Source of the DNA: JAVBNT01 sp031551355
GTDB taxonomy: Bacteria; Vulcanimicrobiota; CADAWZ01
Reading direction: 5' to 3'
DNA: 64,000 nucleotides
NCBI GenBank assembly: GCA_031551355.1
Contig: JAVBNT010000001.1
Location: forward strand, 62,001 to 126,000
Part shown: piece after piece, positions 9,405-18,085 of the stretch
How positions within the stretch are numbered: the first letter of the stretch is position 1
How the letters are laid out: each line of letters opens with the position of its first letter
Notes under the pieces: generated by a model
The model's database searches: none
What the model saw: only the letters and a program-made list of their open reading frames with translations
What the model was told of the DNA's origin: nothing
Translations under genes and position numbers: made by a program

Positions 9405-10007
9405 TTATATAGAGCACTTTTGGCTGTTGAGCTCTTCCAGAATCTCTTTTGCTTTTTCAATGCACTGGCCGCAGCTTGTACCTATTTTTGTTTTGGCCTG
9501 CAGCTCTTCGAACGTAGAAACGCCTTCCTTGTTATAAAGGTTTTCTATTTCTTCCCTGTCTACATCAAGGCATTTGCAGATTATTTTCCGCTTTTTCCAA
9601 AATATTTTTTCGGGAGTGCCCTTTCTGTTATAATAATCTTCTATTGCCGCCCTCAGGGCCTTGTCCCCGAGAACGCTGCAATGGAACTTTTGATCGGGTA
9701 TGCCGCCCAGCGCATCGGCAATATCTTTAGGAGTTATTTTCACTACCTCTTCAATCTTTTTGCCGGTGACCATTTCGGAAAGCATTGAAGTACTGCCGAT
9801 TGCCGATGCACACCCGTAGGTTTTCCATCTGCAGTCGGTAATGACTTCATTTTCTCCGACTTTTATATACATTTTCATCATATCGCCGCATTTGACGTTA
9901 CCGACTTCTCCGACTCCGTCGGCATTAAATTCCTCTTCGGGAATATCCAATATATTTCTCGGATTGAAAAAATGATCTCTTAATGTTTCAGTATAATCCC
10001 ATGCCAT
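9405..10007 (-). CDS. nifU: Fe-S cluster scaffold NifU, form lacking the C-terminal Nfu domain
   Basis: A two-domain scaffold of about 200 residues. The N-terminal IscU-like domain has its three ligand cysteines in NVKCGDMM, YGCASAIGSTSM and HCSVLGDKAL. The second half is a [2Fe-2S] BFD-like domain (ICKCLDVDREE, then TSCGQCIEKA). The Nfu domain of full-length NifU (about 300 residues) is absent. The ATG at 10007 follows GGGAGG at 6 bases and begins MAWDYTETLRDHFFNPRN, typical of NifU. It heads the nifU-nifS-folD unit and probably serves general Fe-S assembly, since no nitrogenase genes are visible. Confidence 0.92.
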   Translation of the reverse strand: MAWDYTETLRDHFFNPRNILDIPEEEFNADGVGEVGNVKCGDMMKMYIKVGENEVITDCRWKTYGCASAIGSTSMLSEMVTGKKIEEVVKITPKDIADALGGIPDQKFHCSVLGDKALRAAIEDYYNRKGTPEKIFWKKRKIICKCLDVDREEIENLYNKEGVSTFEELQAKTKIGTSCGQCIEKAKEILEELNSQKCSI

Positions 10008-10150
10008 GCCAATCCCTCCCATCAGTTTTTGTTTTTATCTGCAATTTATATAGATGCCGGTTTTTATAAAAAGGATGGCTGCTTTTTATTTTTTTTCGGA
10101 AAAGTTAAAAATTTGACAATTAAATTTTTTAACCTTTAAGTTTTTCCCGG

Positions 10151-10573
10151 TCAGTTGTTGCTTATTGAATCGCGGTCTATTTCGTAGCCGTCGTCCTGCT
10201 CTTCGCTTTCATCATCGTCCATGTTTTCACCCTCATTTTCCGCATCAGGCATTAACGCGCCTTCTTCCTGTATAATTGATGAAAGGAATAGATCGTCAAA
10301 TTCTCCGATCAAATCGGCAAGGTTGAGATAATGAAGCCTGAAATCGGATAACAGTTCCAGCATGCTTTCGCGATCGTTCTTTTCTATAATCCTTGGTGTT
10401 ATTCTGGTGTAGATATTCTTTGCCGCGGTCATTATTTCTGCAAGGCGGTAGCAAATTGATTCCTTATGCTCTTCTTCAAGGCATTTTTCCTGTTTAATTT
10501 TTTCATGAAAAATTTTCATCAGTGCCTGAGACTGTTTTAAATCTTCTTCAAAAGTATTTTTATTATCTTCCAT
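10151..10573 (-). CDS. Acidic protein of unknown function
   Basis: A 140-residue hydrophilic protein predicted to be helical, with an N-terminal half rich in Lys/Glu and a strongly acidic tail around EGENMDDDESEEQDDG. No signal peptide, membrane segment or catalytic motif is visible and I do not recognise a family. It lies 30 bases downstream of the GH3 gene on the same strand, so co-transcription is likely. A 128-base gap separates it from nifU. An adaptor or regulatory role is only a guess. Confidence 0.65.
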   Translation of the reverse strand: MEDNKNTFEEDLKQSQALMKIFHEKIKQEKCLEEEHKESICYRLAEIMTAAKNIYTRITPRIIEKNDRESMLELLSDFRLHYLNLADLIGEFDDLFLSSIIQEEGALMPDAENEGENMDDDESEEQDDGYEIDRDSISNN

Positions 10574-10603
10574 AATTCTTTCTCCGTTTTATTGTTTTTT
10601 ACA

Positions 10604-12190
10604 TTAGAGTCCCGGTATTGTTACAGGTGAAATTCCCGTTGCCGCATATTCTCCAAAAATTATCCCGGCAACGCATTCCATCGAAATCCGCCCGTGGTTG
10701 TAGCAGTTTATATATGTTGAGACCCAGGGAATACTGCTTAATATATACGGGCTGCTTAACGAAATGACGATCGTTTTTTCGTTGTATGACTGTATTTTTG
10801 CGGCAACATTTTTCTGCGCATCACCTAGCAGTCCGTTGGCATACAGGCAGAGTATTATGCAGTCGGCCTCGCCGGCCTTGACGTCAAGTTCCTTGATGTT
10901 TATTTCTCCTGATTTGATACCAAACCATACGGTGTCAACTTTTCCTGCTCTTTGGGCGGCAAAATTCTGCAGGGTAGGTGGTATTATTGCTTCGCCCTGG
11001 GGGGAGGGCGGAATGTATTCGGGAGAAACAAGCAGTACCTTTATTCCCTGTTTTAGCGGGATAATATTTCTTTCATTGCGCACAACCGTTATGGATTTTG
11101 ATGTTATTTCTTTTATTACCTGCTCGGTTTCAGAGGCAATAGCACCTGTGTGGGAAACGTTCGCTTTTTCTCTCAGTCTTGCTGTTCTCAGAAATGACTT
11201 TTGGAGTAAATCCCTGCTCAGCCTGCCTGTTGTAAGCGCGCTTTCCATTGTCTCAAGCGCCTGCATTTTTTCTTCTCTGCTGCCGCAGAGCATAACGATA
11301 TCGGCCCCGGCCTCAAAGGCCATCACGGCTGCTTCCGAATATCCGAAATATTTTTTTATACCCTGCATGGACATCGAATCGGTAATAATAACGCCGTCAA
11401 ACCGGAGTTTATTTCTCAGATATCCTGTTAATACATTTTGTGAAAGCGTTGCCGGAATGCAAGCTTCCTTGTCTAATGCCTCAAAGTATATATGTGAGGT
11501 CATAATCATGTCTACACCGCAGTCAATGGCGCGTTTGAAAGGTACTATTTCACATGCTTCCAGTTCTTCAATTGTTTTGTTTATCGCCGGCATCGTGAAA
11601 TGACTGTCAAGGCTTACATCACCATGTCCCGGGAAATGTTTGGCACATGTAATCATTCCTTCGGCTTTGGTGCCTTTGATGAAATGTTCCACAAAATCGG
11701 CCACTTTCTGCGGATTTTCGCCGAAAGAGCGGGCGCCGATAATAGGATTCATTGGGTTTGAGTTGACGTCTGCCACAGGAGCAAAGTTGATGTTAAAGCC
11801 GAGTTTTAGGAGATCGGCTGCACATATTTGCCCTGATATTTCCGCATTCTTAGGGTCATCGGTTGCACCCAGAGCCATATTCCCGCACAGCGGAGTTGTG
11901 GTGGCAAATGAAAATCTGGTTACGATTCCGCCCTCATGATCGGAGCCTATGAACATTGGAAGATAAGGTTCCTTACTGCAGGATATGTCTTTGAGATTTT
12001 TATTAAGTTCTTTTAATTGCTTTTCATTTTTAATATTTTTGGCAAAAAGTATCACTCCGCCCCAGGGGGTAGCCTGATAATCATTTGCCAGATCTCTGCC
12101 TGCATAAGTTTCCGGAATGTCTACCATTATCAGTTGGCATATCAGTTCCCTGTCGGTCAGCCGGTTAGCTTTTTCTGTAAGTTCTTTCAT
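10604..12190 (-). CDS. Glycoside hydrolase family 3 beta-N-acetylhexosaminidase (NagZ-like)
   Basis: A 528-residue GH3 enzyme expected to cleave terminal beta-linked N-acetylglucosamine, for example from muropeptides. The NagZ loop motif KHFPGHGDVSLDSH (histidine acid/base) and the nucleophile Asp in VIITDSMSMQGI are both present, as is FAPVADVNSNP. Residues after about 340 form an extra C-terminal domain, giving the long form found in many Gram-positive and candidate-phylum bacteria rather than the 340-residue E. coli NagZ. There is no obvious signal peptide, so it is likely cytoplasmic. Confidence 0.9.
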   Translation of the reverse strand: MKELTEKANRLTDRELICQLIMVDIPETYAGRDLANDYQATPWGGVILFAKNIKNEKQLKELNKNLKDISCSKEPYLPMFIGSDHEGGIVTRFSFATTTPLCGNMALGATDDPKNAEISGQICAADLLKLGFNINFAPVADVNSNPMNPIIGARSFGENPQKVADFVEHFIKGTKAEGMITCAKHFPGHGDVSLDSHFTMPAINKTIEELEACEIVPFKRAIDCGVDMIMTSHIYFEALDKEACIPATLSQNVLTGYLRNKLRFDGVIITDSMSMQGIKKYFGYSEAAVMAFEAGADIVMLCGSREEKMQALETMESALTTGRLSRDLLQKSFLRTARLREKANVSHTGAIASETEQVIKEITSKSITVVRNERNIIPLKQGIKVLLVSPEYIPPSPQGEAIIPPTLQNFAAQRAGKVDTVWFGIKSGEINIKELDVKAGEADCIILCLYANGLLGDAQKNVAAKIQSYNEKTIVISLSSPYILSSIPWVSTYINCYNHGRISMECVAGIIFGEYAATGISPVTIPGL

Positions 12191-12500
12191 TTCTTATTCT
12201 CCCTGTTGGTCTTTGAGCCCCTTGCTTATTGATGTTCAAAAAACTCTTGATTTTTTCTCCCTCTCACCCCTCTTTTGCCGGAGTGAGTATGGGGTGAGGG
12301 GTTAATATGAATACCGTTTTATTATTCTAGTATTTTCCGTCGCTAAACCTTTAAAATTCATATAAGTATAACATAATTGGCCAACAAAGGCATATGCATC
12401 GTAATTTTTATATTGCTTTAAAATTTGAAGGTAGATGTTATTTTAAAAAGAATTGTTTATTTGTGTTTTTGTCATTAAATGATTTTGTCAGGAGGTTGTT
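12191..12500. other. Intergenic region with GC-rich inverted repeat, divergent promoters expected
   Basis: A 310-base gap between divergent genes. At 12259-12301 an inverted repeat pairs CTCACCCC with GGGGTGAG around a 20-base loop, like dispersed CCCTCACCC-type chromosomal repeats. The remainder is AT-rich and must hold promoters for both flanking genes, but I could not fix unambiguous boxes. No small ORF with a ribosome site was seen. Confidence 0.5.
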
Positions 12501-13775
12501 GTGAAGATTATAAAATCGGTTTTATTTTTGCTTTTATTTTTTTTGCCGGTCTCGGTGTATGCCATAAACTGTTCTTCATGTCGTCAGGTAATTAACGGAA
12601 GGTATGTGACGCTTCAGAACGGCTACATATGTGAATCATGTTACGTGAAATCAACCGGTCTTCGTTGTGCGGGTTGTAACCGTTCGATTGAGGGACGTTA
12701 TTCTTCCGACGGAAAAAATAATTATTGCAGCAGTTGTACCGGCAGAATACAGGGAAATTCGCCTCAGGCGGCGCCGAATTCTCCTGTTGTTCAGAAATGC
12801 GGCTACTGTAATTCGCAGATAACCGGCAGATACGGAAGAACGAAAGATCATTCGGGAAGAGAGATCCTGTGCTGCTCTTCATGTCTTGAAAAACAGGGAC
12901 ATAATATACAGTTCAGGTGCGTTCAATGCAACAGAACCATAAGCGGAAGCAATTTCAAAAGAGAGCGTAATGAACATGGTCTGGATATTTACACATGCCA
13001 CGACTGCCTTACCGGAAAAAGCCGTGACCGGTATCAGTACGGCATGAAATGTATCGCCTGCAATTCTAAAATAGAGGGAAAGTATTTTACCAGTCCGCTT
13101 TCAGGCCGGCCTGCGTGTTCTGAATGTGTTGAGAAAAGTGATAAATGCAAGGCATGTTCAATGCCGGTTACCGACAATAATTATCCGGATCCGCAATATC
13201 CAACCTGTAATGAATGCAGGAAAGATGCTGTTGTTACCAAGGCTCAGCTTGATTCTATTTATGCAAGGGTACGTGCAATTGTTAAGCAGTATTGCAGTAT
13301 GGAAGCTCCGCTGACTGCAGACAGAGTTATTTTTGCGGATATGGCTTCCATGAGAGGCAGTGCCGACAAGGGGTGGGGAAAAGACGGTCCTCCGAGAGAT
13401 TACAGCGGCGAAGTTGCCGGACTATTTTCTTCCAAGGGAGATATAAGCCAAAGCACAATTTCTATTGCCAAAGGAATGCCTGTAGTGAATGTTTATGCCG
13501 TTTTGGCACATGAATATGGTCATGCATGCCATTATCATTATGGAAAGATGGACTCAAGGGGGGCTCTTGTCTTTACTGAAGGTTTTGCGGAGTGGGTTTC
13601 TTACAGAGCGCTTGCCGCAATAGGGCAGACAAAGTATTATTATCACAGGTCTAAAAATAAAAATTCCATTTATGGAGACGGGTTCCGTAAGATGTTGTCT
13701 CTTGAAAAGAAAATAGGAGCGCATGGAATTCTCAACTATATGGCTGCGAATTCGGATTTCCCGGAAGACCTTTAA
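12501..13775 (+). CDS. Secreted multi-zinc-module metallopeptidase, DA1-like
   Basis: A 424-residue exported protein. Residues 1-21 form a signal peptide ending VYA. Residues 24-239 contain twelve CxxC pairs that group into six LIM-like or zinc-ribbon units (24/27 with 44/47; 56/59 with 76/79; 100/103 with 125/128; 140/143 with 166/169; 184/187 with 206/209; 216/219 with 236/239). The C-terminal third has a zinc protease site, HEYGH at 337-341, with a likely third ligand in FTEGFAEW (Glu360). This architecture parallels plant DA1 ubiquitin-activated peptidases (LIM domain plus HExxH), hence the name. It starts with GTG after AGGAGG. The substrate is unknown. Confidence 0.8.
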   Translation: MKIIKSVLFLLLFFLPVSVYAINCSSCRQVINGRYVTLQNGYICESCYVKSTGLRCAGCNRSIEGRYSSDGKNNYCSSCTGRIQGNSPQAAPNSPVVQKCGYCNSQITGRYGRTKDHSGREILCCSSCLEKQGHNIQFRCVQCNRTISGSNFKRERNEHGLDIYTCHDCLTGKSRDRYQYGMKCIACNSKIEGKYFTSPLSGRPACSECVEKSDKCKACSMPVTDNNYPDPQYPTCNECRKDAVVTKAQLDSIYARVRAIVKQYCSMEAPLTADRVIFADMASMRGSADKGWGKDGPPRDYSGEVAGLFSSKGDISQSTISIAKGMPVVNVYAVLAHEYGHACHYHYGKMDSRGALVFTEGFAEWVSYRALAAIGQTKYYYHRSKNKNSIYGDGFRKMLSLEKKIGAHGILNYMAANSDFPEDL

Positions 13776-13787
13776 GTATTTGCCGGT

Positions 13788-14525
13788 ATGCTGGGTGTTT
13801 TTATGGGTAACGATTATTTTAGTTTTAAACAATTTACGGTTAGGCACAACCGCTGTGCAATGAAGGTAGGTACGGACGGGGTTTTGCTGGGTGCCTGGGC
13901 AAGCCCTGCAGAACGCGGCGGTAAGATCCTCGACATTGGCACCGGTTCGGGGGTTATTGCTCTGATGTCGGCTCAAAGAAACCCGCTTTCGCTTGTTGAC
14001 GCTGTAGAGATTGACGTCAAGTCTGCCTTGCAGGCCGTTGAGAATGTTCACGCATCGCCATGGTCCGGGCGTATAAAAATACATAATTGCTCTTTTCATG
14101 ATTTTTATGCGTCCGGCGCTGCCGGAAGATATCAGCTCATCATCTCGAACCCGCCTTACTTTGATACTTCCTTTAAATCCGGCAATGCGGCCCGCTGCGC
14201 TGCCAGACAGACAGTATCAATTTCACATGGTGAGTTACTGGCTGGCGTGTCGGCACTGTTGTCAGATATAGGTCTTTTTTCATTGATACTTCCTGCTGAT
14301 ATCAGCGCAGTTTTTATGGAATCGGCATCTCTTTGGGGACTTTATCCGGCGAGAATTTGTAACGTATTGCCGACCCCGCAGCAGCAGCCGAAACGCACTT
14401 TGATGGAATTGTCTTTTTCCGCTGCTGAGTGTGTTACGGATACAATTATTTTAGAGGAATTCGGGCGGCATAAATACAGCGAAAAATATATGCATCTTAC
14501 TAAGGATTTCTATTTAAATTTTTAA
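13788..14525 (+). CDS. tRNA1(Val) (adenine37-N6)-methyltransferase-like protein
   Basis: A SAM-dependent class I methyltransferase of about 245 residues. It has the TrmN6/YfiC signature FSFKQFTVRHNRCAMKVGTD with G-LLGAW, motif I LDIGTGSGVIALM and the adenine-N6 motif NPPYF, preceded by LIIS. E. coli TrmN6 methylates A37 of tRNA1(Val). The start is ambiguous: ATG at 13788 or, in frame, ATG at 13803; neither has a strong Shine-Dalgarno site. It lies 12 bases after the DA1-like gene. Confidence 0.85.
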   Translation: MLGVFMGNDYFSFKQFTVRHNRCAMKVGTDGVLLGAWASPAERGGKILDIGTGSGVIALMSAQRNPLSLVDAVEIDVKSALQAVENVHASPWSGRIKIHNCSFHDFYASGAAGRYQLIISNPPYFDTSFKSGNAARCAARQTVSISHGELLAGVSALLSDIGLFSLILPADISAVFMESASLWGLYPARICNVLPTPQQQPKRTLMELSFSAAECVTDTIILEEFGRHKYSEKYMHLTKDFYLNF

Positions 14526-14614
14526 ATACCGTTCTGCAATATATGAGCACAAATCGTAATTTTCCGCAGAATTGACTTTTGGTGTATTGTTAATAAAATA
14601 GTAACATTATTTGC

Positions 14615-14644
14615 TTGAACGGAGTAGGATATTGTTGGTATACT
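14615..14644 (+). promoter_or_regulatory. Sigma70-type promoter of peptide gene copy 3
   Basis: TTGAAC at 14615-14620 and TATACT at 14639-14644, spaced 18 bases. The -10 box equals those of the two other peptide genes, and AAGAAA follows it by a few bases in all three. The implied leader is about 70 bases, longer than in the other copies. A second possible pair, TTGACT at 14572 and TAAAAT at 14594, lies upstream. Confidence 0.6.
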
Positions 14645-14721
14645 TAAATCAAGAAATATAGTGGATTCGTAAAAAATATCGGCTCCATATAAACAAAAAA
14701 TTAATTAAGGAGAAAACAAAT

Positions 14722-14802
14722 ATGTTCTGGAATGAAAATGAAACCGTAAATACATGTGACATCCATGGTGTATATATGACACCTCCTCCGGAAGGTTGCT
14801 AG
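14722..14802 (+). CDS. Tiny conserved Cys-containing peptide, copy 3 (26 aa)
   Basis: An ATG-to-TAG frame of 26 codons preceded by AAGGAG (14707-14712). The product begins MFWNE, then N6, then ETVNTCDIHG (residues 7-16), V-Y-M-T, the PPP turn (21-23), E, G and a terminal Cys26. Two close homologs lie at 17957-18043 and 18251-18337. Relative to them it lacks two glycines near the end and has Thr where they have Cys20. Codons for shared residues differ synonymously (Thr8, Thr11, Asp13, His15, Pro22), so the peptide rather than the DNA is conserved. A strong terminator follows 12 bases later. I do not recognise the family. A ribosomally made signal, metal-binding or modified peptide, or a leader peptide, are possibilities. 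Confidence 0.8.
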   Translation: MFWNENETVNTCDIHGVYMTPPPEGC

Positions 14803-14814
14803 TTTTATAAACAT

Positions 14815-14847
14815 AAAAAAAGGGCCGGTTTTACCGGCCTTTTTTTA
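14815..14847 (+). terminator. Rho-independent terminator of peptide gene copy 3
   Basis: The arms GGCCGGT (14823-14829) and ACCGGCC (14833-14839) form a GC stem with a 3-base loop, flanked by an A-run upstream and a run of seven T downstream. It isolates the peptide gene from the lipoprotein gene that follows. Confidence 0.9.
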
Positions 14848-14933
14848 TGTTTTTTTTTTCCGGTATTTATGATAGAATAATAATATCTTTTATTTTCTGT
14901 GCTATTTTTATTACTTAATCCGGAGGTTTTTTT

Positions 14934-15977
14934 ATGAGCCGTAATATGAAGATGCTATTTTTGTTTTTCATTCTCTTTTGCTTTCCGGTTTTTTTAACCG
15001 GATGTAATTCTTCTGACAGTTATAACGACAATAGATACTATGGATATGAAGAGGAAGACCGCTACGTTGCCTATATAGCAGTTGCCGATTGGAATAACGG
15101 CGGCAAGCTTTTGTTTATTGACAGGCAGACGCTTGAATATTCTTTTACCAGAGATGCTAACGGCAGTCCTGAATCCGTTGCTTACTTCAGGCCAAACCGC
15201 TATTTTTATGTTGGCGGCGGTAAATATATTACCTCGATTTACGGGTCAAAAAATACATCAAATACACAGAATCTGCTTACGGAAAGTGCGTCTTTGCTGG
15301 CAGCCAATAATTATTATCTGTTTGCGTCGTTTGATCGCAACGAAGTAAAATATTACATTCCCGATACAAACGGGGCTCTTTATACGGATGCAGTTGTCGG
15401 AATTTCCGGCAAGGGGGCTCAAGTAGCATGCAGCCCTGATAATTATGAAATATGTGTCAGCGGTACCGAAGCAAGCGGTAATGACCTTTCGATTTATTCC
15501 GGAGACCGTTTCGGTTTTCTCGGTATAATTGCTGATGCCGGCAATGCCGGGGTTACTTTCTCAAGCGGCAGAATATATGCCGTGGATACTAATTTAAAAA
15601 GACTGAATCTTGTTTTTGCCGATTCTGCAAAAGTCGACAAATTTGTCGATCTGGCGGCTTTGGGAGCCGTTAATCCATGGGGCGTTGCTTATGCCGGCAG
15701 TAAAATTTATGTAACTGATTGTGTGGCCTCGGGAAAAGTTTTTGTTTTTGACTATAACCTTAATTATCTTAAGACGATATCTGACGTAGGCTCTTTCCCT
15801 AAATACATCAGCGGCGATCCGGAAAGAAATTATGCATATGTATCTAACCAGGGCGACGGTTTTGGTAACAATGCCTCACTTGCCGTTATCGATCCCGCTA
15901 GTGACACAAAACTGAAAACTATCGGCCTTGCCGGTCATAAACCGATGGGTATTGCCGTAATGCCCTGGAACAGGTAG
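14934..15977 (+). CDS. Lipoprotein with beta-propeller (YVTN-like) repeats
   Basis: A 347-residue exported lipoprotein. A hydrophobic signal ends in the lipobox LTGC (Cys24), followed by an Asn/Ser/Asp-rich tether. The mature part has repeats of the kind AVDTNLKRLNLVF, GVAYAGSKIYVTDC and LAVIDPASDTKL with a terminal HKPMGIAVMP, as in YVTN/NHL beta-propellers that bind ligands or other proteins at the surface. Substrate unknown. Strong CCGGAGG ribosome site before the ATG. It lies downstream of a peptide gene, but a terminator separates them. Confidence 0.75.
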   Translation: MSRNMKMLFLFFILFCFPVFLTGCNSSDSYNDNRYYGYEEEDRYVAYIAVADWNNGGKLLFIDRQTLEYSFTRDANGSPESVAYFRPNRYFYVGGGKYITSIYGSKNTSNTQNLLTESASLLAANNYYLFASFDRNEVKYYIPDTNGALYTDAVVGISGKGAQVACSPDNYEICVSGTEASGNDLSIYSGDRFGFLGIIADAGNAGVTFSSGRIYAVDTNLKRLNLVFADSAKVDKFVDLAALGAVNPWGVAYAGSKIYVTDCVASGKVFVFDYNLNYLKTISDVGSFPKYISGDPERNYAYVSNQGDGFGNNASLAVIDPASDTKLKTIGLAGHKPMGIAVMPWNR

Positions 15978-16261
15978 CAGTTTAGATCAACTTTAGTAAA
16001 TATCAGCATTGGGCAATTATAACAGGACAGGGGAGGACTCATGCTTCTCCTGTTTTTCATTTGATAAATAACGTGCCCTGTGATAACATGTTTTTGTGGA
16101 ATACAGTAATATCAAATACGTATCAATTCAATTGTAATCACGCCATTTAGTAAAGTCTGTAAGAATTAAGAACTATCTAATATTTCTTTAAATCTTGCTC
16201 TGAAAAGATTCGCCGTATTTTACTTTTGAGATACGGATGCATCGGATCGTTTTAAATTGGC
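15978..16261. other. Convergent intergenic region with weak terminator and short dispersed repeat
   Basis: An imperfect hairpin around ACAGG-GGAGGA and TCTCCTGT, followed by five T (about 16029-16059), may end the lipoprotein transcript. The 19-base motif ACGCCATTTAGTAAAGTCT at 16140-16158 recurs with one change at 30011-30029. Nothing else was recognised. Confidence 0.5.
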
Positions 16262-17314
16262 CTAACTATAATTTTTTACTTTATATTGTTTTAAAAAATT
16301 GTTGCTTTTGTATCGCTTAAACTGTTCTGCCAATTCAATTCCTGCTCCCGGCTTGGACAATTCTATTTTTTCGTTTAATCCGCTTTGACTTGTAAAGTAT
16401 AAATCCGAATAAAGCATAAGCGGCAGTTGACTGTTATTATTAAATCTTCTATCCGGAGCTCCAAGTTTGTTAACATGCCGCCATGTGTAGTCTATAATGG
16501 TGCCGTCTTCGGGAATCATTCCATTTTCGATGATTTTTTGATTGCTTTGAATAATATCCAAGTTTAAATAGGTTAGGCCGCCAACTATATTATTATCATA
16601 AATCAGGATTCTTTCCGGAAAAAAGTAAAGTGTCCGTTTGCCTGCAGGTATTGATGGCGGCAAAATATTAGTTTCAATATCCGGCGGAGCTTTATATTTT
16701 ATATTTATAGGTGTTCTTGTAATTAAACTGCCGACTCCGGAGTGGCGTTTAGGGTCATTTACCCTGGTTTCGTCGGAAATGTGCCATTGAGAACGGCAGC
16801 TTATTATTTGCTCAAAACTGTTGTAAAATTTTTGAATTTTTTGTTCCGTCTCTTTTTTAATATCATAAAAGATAATGGTCGTTTTTCTTTTTTTATCAAT
16901 AAATAGATAAATTAGAAAGGCGGCGGCAATGGCGATAAAAATTCCTGTTTTAGGAATTAAAATTGCCAATAATGCTAATGGCCATAATCCGCGTGTTTTT
17001 CTTTTCTGATTTATTTCATTAATAATATCCCTTAATGATGAATGAACAACATAAGCTGTATTTGTATTTTTAATTTCCGTATATAATAATTGTTCTTCTT
17101 GAGAATTTTGAGTTGCTTGTCTGATGTTGTTTTTTTCTTCTTTTTCCAATGCAGTCCGGTAATAAATGCCATTCTCTTCAACACGGATATAATTTCCAAG
17201 CGGACCGCAGCGAATGTGAAGTCCTTCTCTGCCTATAGATGCGCCTGTGCCTGATTCTAAAAGGCTAAATTTGATGCCATTAAAGCTGATTGATTTTCCG
17301 GAATAAAACCCCAT
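16262..17314 (-). CDS. DUF4236 domain protein with membrane anchor
   Basis: A 350-residue protein. The first 50 residues fit DUF4236: MGFYSGKSISFNG, then LLESGTGASIGREGLHIRCGPLG and a YYR end. Residues near 120-140 (LLAILIPKTGIFIAIAAAFLIYLF) form one or two membrane segments. The remainder is soluble, with alternating strands, around ERILIYDNNIVGGLTYLNL and YTWRHVNK. Function unknown. The ATG at 17314 has GGGGGG 8 bases upstream and is preferred over a TTG five codons earlier. A MITE begins about 54 bases upstream of the start and may carry or displace its promoter. Confidence 0.7.
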   Translation of the reverse strand: MGFYSGKSISFNGIKFSLLESGTGASIGREGLHIRCGPLGNYIRVEENGIYYRTALEKEEKNNIRQATQNSQEEQLLYTEIKNTNTAYVVHSSLRDIINEINQKRKTRGLWPLALLAILIPKTGIFIAIAAAFLIYLFIDKKRKTTIIFYDIKKETEQKIQKFYNSFEQIISCRSQWHISDETRVNDPKRHSGVGSLITRTPINIKYKAPPDIETNILPPSIPAGKRTLYFFPERILIYDNNIVGGLTYLNLDIIQSNQKIIENGMIPEDGTIIDYTWRHVNKLGAPDRRFNNNSQLPLMLYSDLYFTSQSGLNEKIELSKPGAGIELAEQFKRYKSNNFLKQYKVKNYS

Positions 17315-17367
17315 ACTATTACCCCCCAAATTATTTCCATAATCCGCATTTTTTTAGGTAAATAGTC

Positions 17368-17541
17368 TAGAGCAATTTGCATTCTATATGTCACTAAAAT
17401 TTTTGGAAAAGACGGCGTAGCCGTCATCGCTAGTCTCCGCCTTCGCGGGGATAAACTCCGCTGTGGCGAACCAGTATTTTATGGATTGACCGATGTCGGT
17501 TGTTTGGCAAGTGTATGACAGTTCAGTTGCAAACTGCTCTA
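17368..17541. mobile_element. MITE-like element, copy A (174 bp)
   Basis: The ends are imperfect 26-base inverted repeats: left TAGAGCAATTTGCA, right the reverse complement of TAGAGCAGTTTGCA, with further matches up to TGTCA. Each end abuts TA, as expected for IS630/Tc1-type TA targets. The interior has palindromes (GACGGCGTAGCCGTC; CCGCCTTCGCGGGG) and no ORF. A homologous copy lies at 30078-30260. Probably moved in trans by a transposase elsewhere. Confidence 0.8.
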
Positions 17542-17899
17542 GCTTGGTTTAATTAAGTGAGGAATTACAAAATCTTTTTGTGGATAAAAAGCAATTATTT
17601 ATATAAAATAGCCGGATATTTGGCAGAAGCAGGCCAATCGGGTGAGTTGTTGTATATTGCTATTTTATTGCTTTTTCAATTGAGAGGGGAACATAGTAAC
17701 TTGATGGCAGGAGTATAAATAAGGTTGTTTTTTAGAACTTAATATAATTTATTTATCTAAAAGACTGATTGTTTTTATTTATCTTTTTCGGATAAATCAG
17801 AGTTGATTTTTTATGAAGGGCAAAAAATTCTTTTATTACTAAACCCGGGATTGGTATCCTTATAATATATTATATCATATTCAGGTTGATGATGATACT
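17542..17899. other. AT-rich intergenic stretch without recognised feature
   Basis: 358 bases between the MITE and the terminator of peptide gene copy 1. Very AT-rich with short direct AT repeats; no ORF with a ribosome site and no RNA gene recognised. Confidence 0.5.
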
Positions 17900-17959
17900 A
17901 ATTATAGAGACAACTAAAAAAGACTGATTTCTCAGTCCTTTTAGTTGTCTCTATAATTA
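17900..17959 (-). terminator. Long-stem terminator overlapping the stop of peptide gene copy 1
   Basis: Arms of about 27 bases, starting AATTATAGAGACAACTAAAA on the plus strand and mirrored at 17933-17959, give a near-perfect hairpin. The stop codon of the peptide gene (17957-17959) lies inside the stem, so a terminating ribosome would cover one arm. On the minus strand a T-run interrupts the distal arm; the element may act in both directions. Confidence 0.75.
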
Positions 17960-18043
17960 GCAGCCGCCGCCATCCGGTGGAGGACATACATACATACCGT
18001 GGATATCACAGGTATTTACTGTTTCAGTTTCATTCCAGAACAT
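17957..18043 (-). CDS. Tiny conserved Cys-containing peptide, copy 1 (28 aa)
   Basis: An ATG-to-TAA frame of 28 codons with AAGGAG 8 bases before the start. The product begins MFWNE, Thr6, then ETVNTCDIHG (7-16), M-Y-V, Cys20, PPP (21-23), Asp24, three Gly and a terminal Cys28. Cys12, His15, Cys20 and Cys28 could make a small metal site or disulfides. It differs from copy 2 at only three bases, two of them synonymous (Thr11, Ile14) and one giving Gly27 for Ser. It lies downstream of copy 2 but has its own promoter. Function unknown; no modification enzyme is adjacent. Confidence 0.85.
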   Translation of the reverse strand: MFWNETETVNTCDIHGMYVCPPPDGGGC

Positions 18044-18085
18044 CTATTTATCTCCTTTCACAAAAACTAATGTTTCTTCATTTAC

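Noticed and set aside
9405..10007. Nitrogen fixation cluster
   Set aside because: Only nifU and nifS are present, next to folD; these serve general Fe-S assembly in many anaerobes.
10764..11603. 279-codon plus-strand frame inside the GH3 gene
   Set aside because: It is antisense to a full-length GH3 protein with intact catalytic motifs, hence a shadow frame.
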